A DNA stretch of 6,610 nucleotides, taken from assembly GCA_030600975.1 (NCBI GenBank), contig JAUVUL010000103.1:1-6610 (forward strand), written 5' to 3'. Under the pieces are notes generated by a model. The model was not told the origin of the DNA. It ran no database searches and was given only the letters and a program-made list of their open reading frames with translations. Position 1 is the first letter of the stretch. Every line of letters begins with the position of its first letter. A program made the position numbers and the translations under genes. This document shows positions 6,028 through 6,610 of the stretch, piece by piece. The stretch comes from Candidatus Aegiribacteria sp. (GTDB taxonomy: Bacteria > Fermentibacterota > Fermentibacteria > Fermentibacterales > JCC-6).

Positions 6028-6610
6028 AAAGGCTGGTACTTGATATAGGTAATACAAGAACATCAGCGGGAATATTCATAGATGGAAAGCTTGATGTTCA
6101 ATGGAGGATTACTACAAGGCATTGGACTGCAGATGACCTGTGGGTAATCCTTCGGTCACTTCTGAAGACGGACGATTGTGATCTCCCCGAAGGTTTTGCA
6201 TACGCCTGCGTTGTTCCCCAGGTCCGTCATGCCCTCCTGAATCTCTCCAGAAGGTACATCAACGCGGATCCGGTTGAAGTAACCACGGAAACAGCTGGGA
6301 TTTCAATCGATTACAGATTTCCCCACGAACTGGGCGCCGATAGACTGGCAAATGTGGCAGGCGTTCTAAGCCTTGGATCACCTCCCGCTATTGTTGTGGA
6401 TTTCGGAACGGCAACAACCTTCGATGTTATCGGCAGCAAAGGGGTTTACCTTGGCGGCGCAATAACTCCAGGGGTGGGCACCGCTGCGGGAGAACTGTTC
6501 AAGAAGGCGGAACAGCTCAATTCGGTTGATCTTGAGTTTCCTGCTTCCCCCCTTGGAAAGAGTACGGCTGAAGCTGTCTGCTCAGGGGTTCTTCTCGGGG
6601 CTGTTGGAGC
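6024..6610 (+). CDS. coaX: Type III pantothenate kinase, 3'-truncated by window edge
   Basis: Phosphorylates pantothenate to 4'-phosphopantothenate, the first step of coenzyme A synthesis; the type III enzyme belongs to the ASKHA fold. The first 195 codons are present; the family is usually about 250-260 residues, so roughly a quarter lies past the window end. Signatures: LDIGNT at 6-11 (phosphate-binding loop with Asp7), YRFPHELGADRLAN with the catalytic-type Asp106 in GADR, VVDFGTATTFD at 124-134, GGAITPG at 144-150 and EAVCSGVLLGAVG near 183-195. The segment between 150 and 180 follows the family only loosely. The ATG lies in an ATGA overlap with the end of nadC, so translation is probably coupled. 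birA, which in many genomes lies between nadC and coaX, is absent at this junction. Confidence 0.95.
   Translation, partial: MKRLVLDIGNTRTSAGIFIDGKLDVQWRITTRHWTADDLWVILRSLLKTDDCDLPEGFAYACVVPQVRHALLNLSRRYINADPVEVTTETAGISIDYRFPHELGADRLANVAGVLSLGSPPAIVVDFGTATTFDVIGSKGVYLGGAITPGVGTAAGELFKKAEQLNSVDLEFPASPLGKSTAEAVCSGVLLGAVG

Noticed and set aside
6020..6030. A hidden birA between nadC and coaX
   Set aside because: The nadC stop and coaX ATG overlap by 4 bases, leaving no room.

Overview
The window looks like an ordinary bacterial chromosome segment with mid-range base composition, strong GGAGG-type ribosome binding sites and short intergenic gaps. The genes are bacterial (S4, NadC, type III pantothenate kinase, a GGDEF protein, Sec/lipobox lipoproteins). 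I cannot fix the phylum from sequence alone. The lipoproteins imply a lipoprotein-bearing, probably diderm, cell. The stand-alone rpsD, with a short-N-terminus S4 of the cyanobacterial/plastid style, would suit an uncultured lineage, but that is a guess.

Layout. Positions 1-157 hold the first copy of a long imperfect direct repeat, which reads partly as the tail of an open frame (3-104). rpsD follows on the plus strand (256-864) and ends in a strong hairpin-T-tract terminator (882-917). The terminator also serves the convergent minus-strand pair: a lipoprotein built of three 84-residue repeats (948-1946) and, upstream of it, a small lipoprotein of unknown function (2034-2489) with a promoter-like TATAAT and a 13-bp palindrome in its leader. 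The second repeat copy lies at 2581-2735.

Plus-strand operon. From about 2793 to the window end, four genes are packed with 4-base ATGA overlaps at each junction: a GGDEF diguanylate cyclase with an unassigned C-terminal domain, a YtcJ-like metal-dependent amidohydrolase, nadC (quinolinate phosphoribosyltransferase, NAD synthesis) and coaX (type III pantothenate kinase, CoA synthesis, cut by the window edge). nadC and coaX are commonly neighbours in bacteria, often with birA between them; birA is absent from that position here. The translational coupling of a c-di-GMP enzyme and an amidohydrolase to two cofactor genes is the least expected arrangement in the window.

I see no CRISPR, tRNA, rRNA, transposase or phage gene. 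The best leads are the repeat pair (1-157 and 2581-2735), the triple-repeat acidic lipoprotein, and the GGDEF protein with its unassigned C-terminal domain. I do not see convincing evidence of a complete new defence or mobile system.
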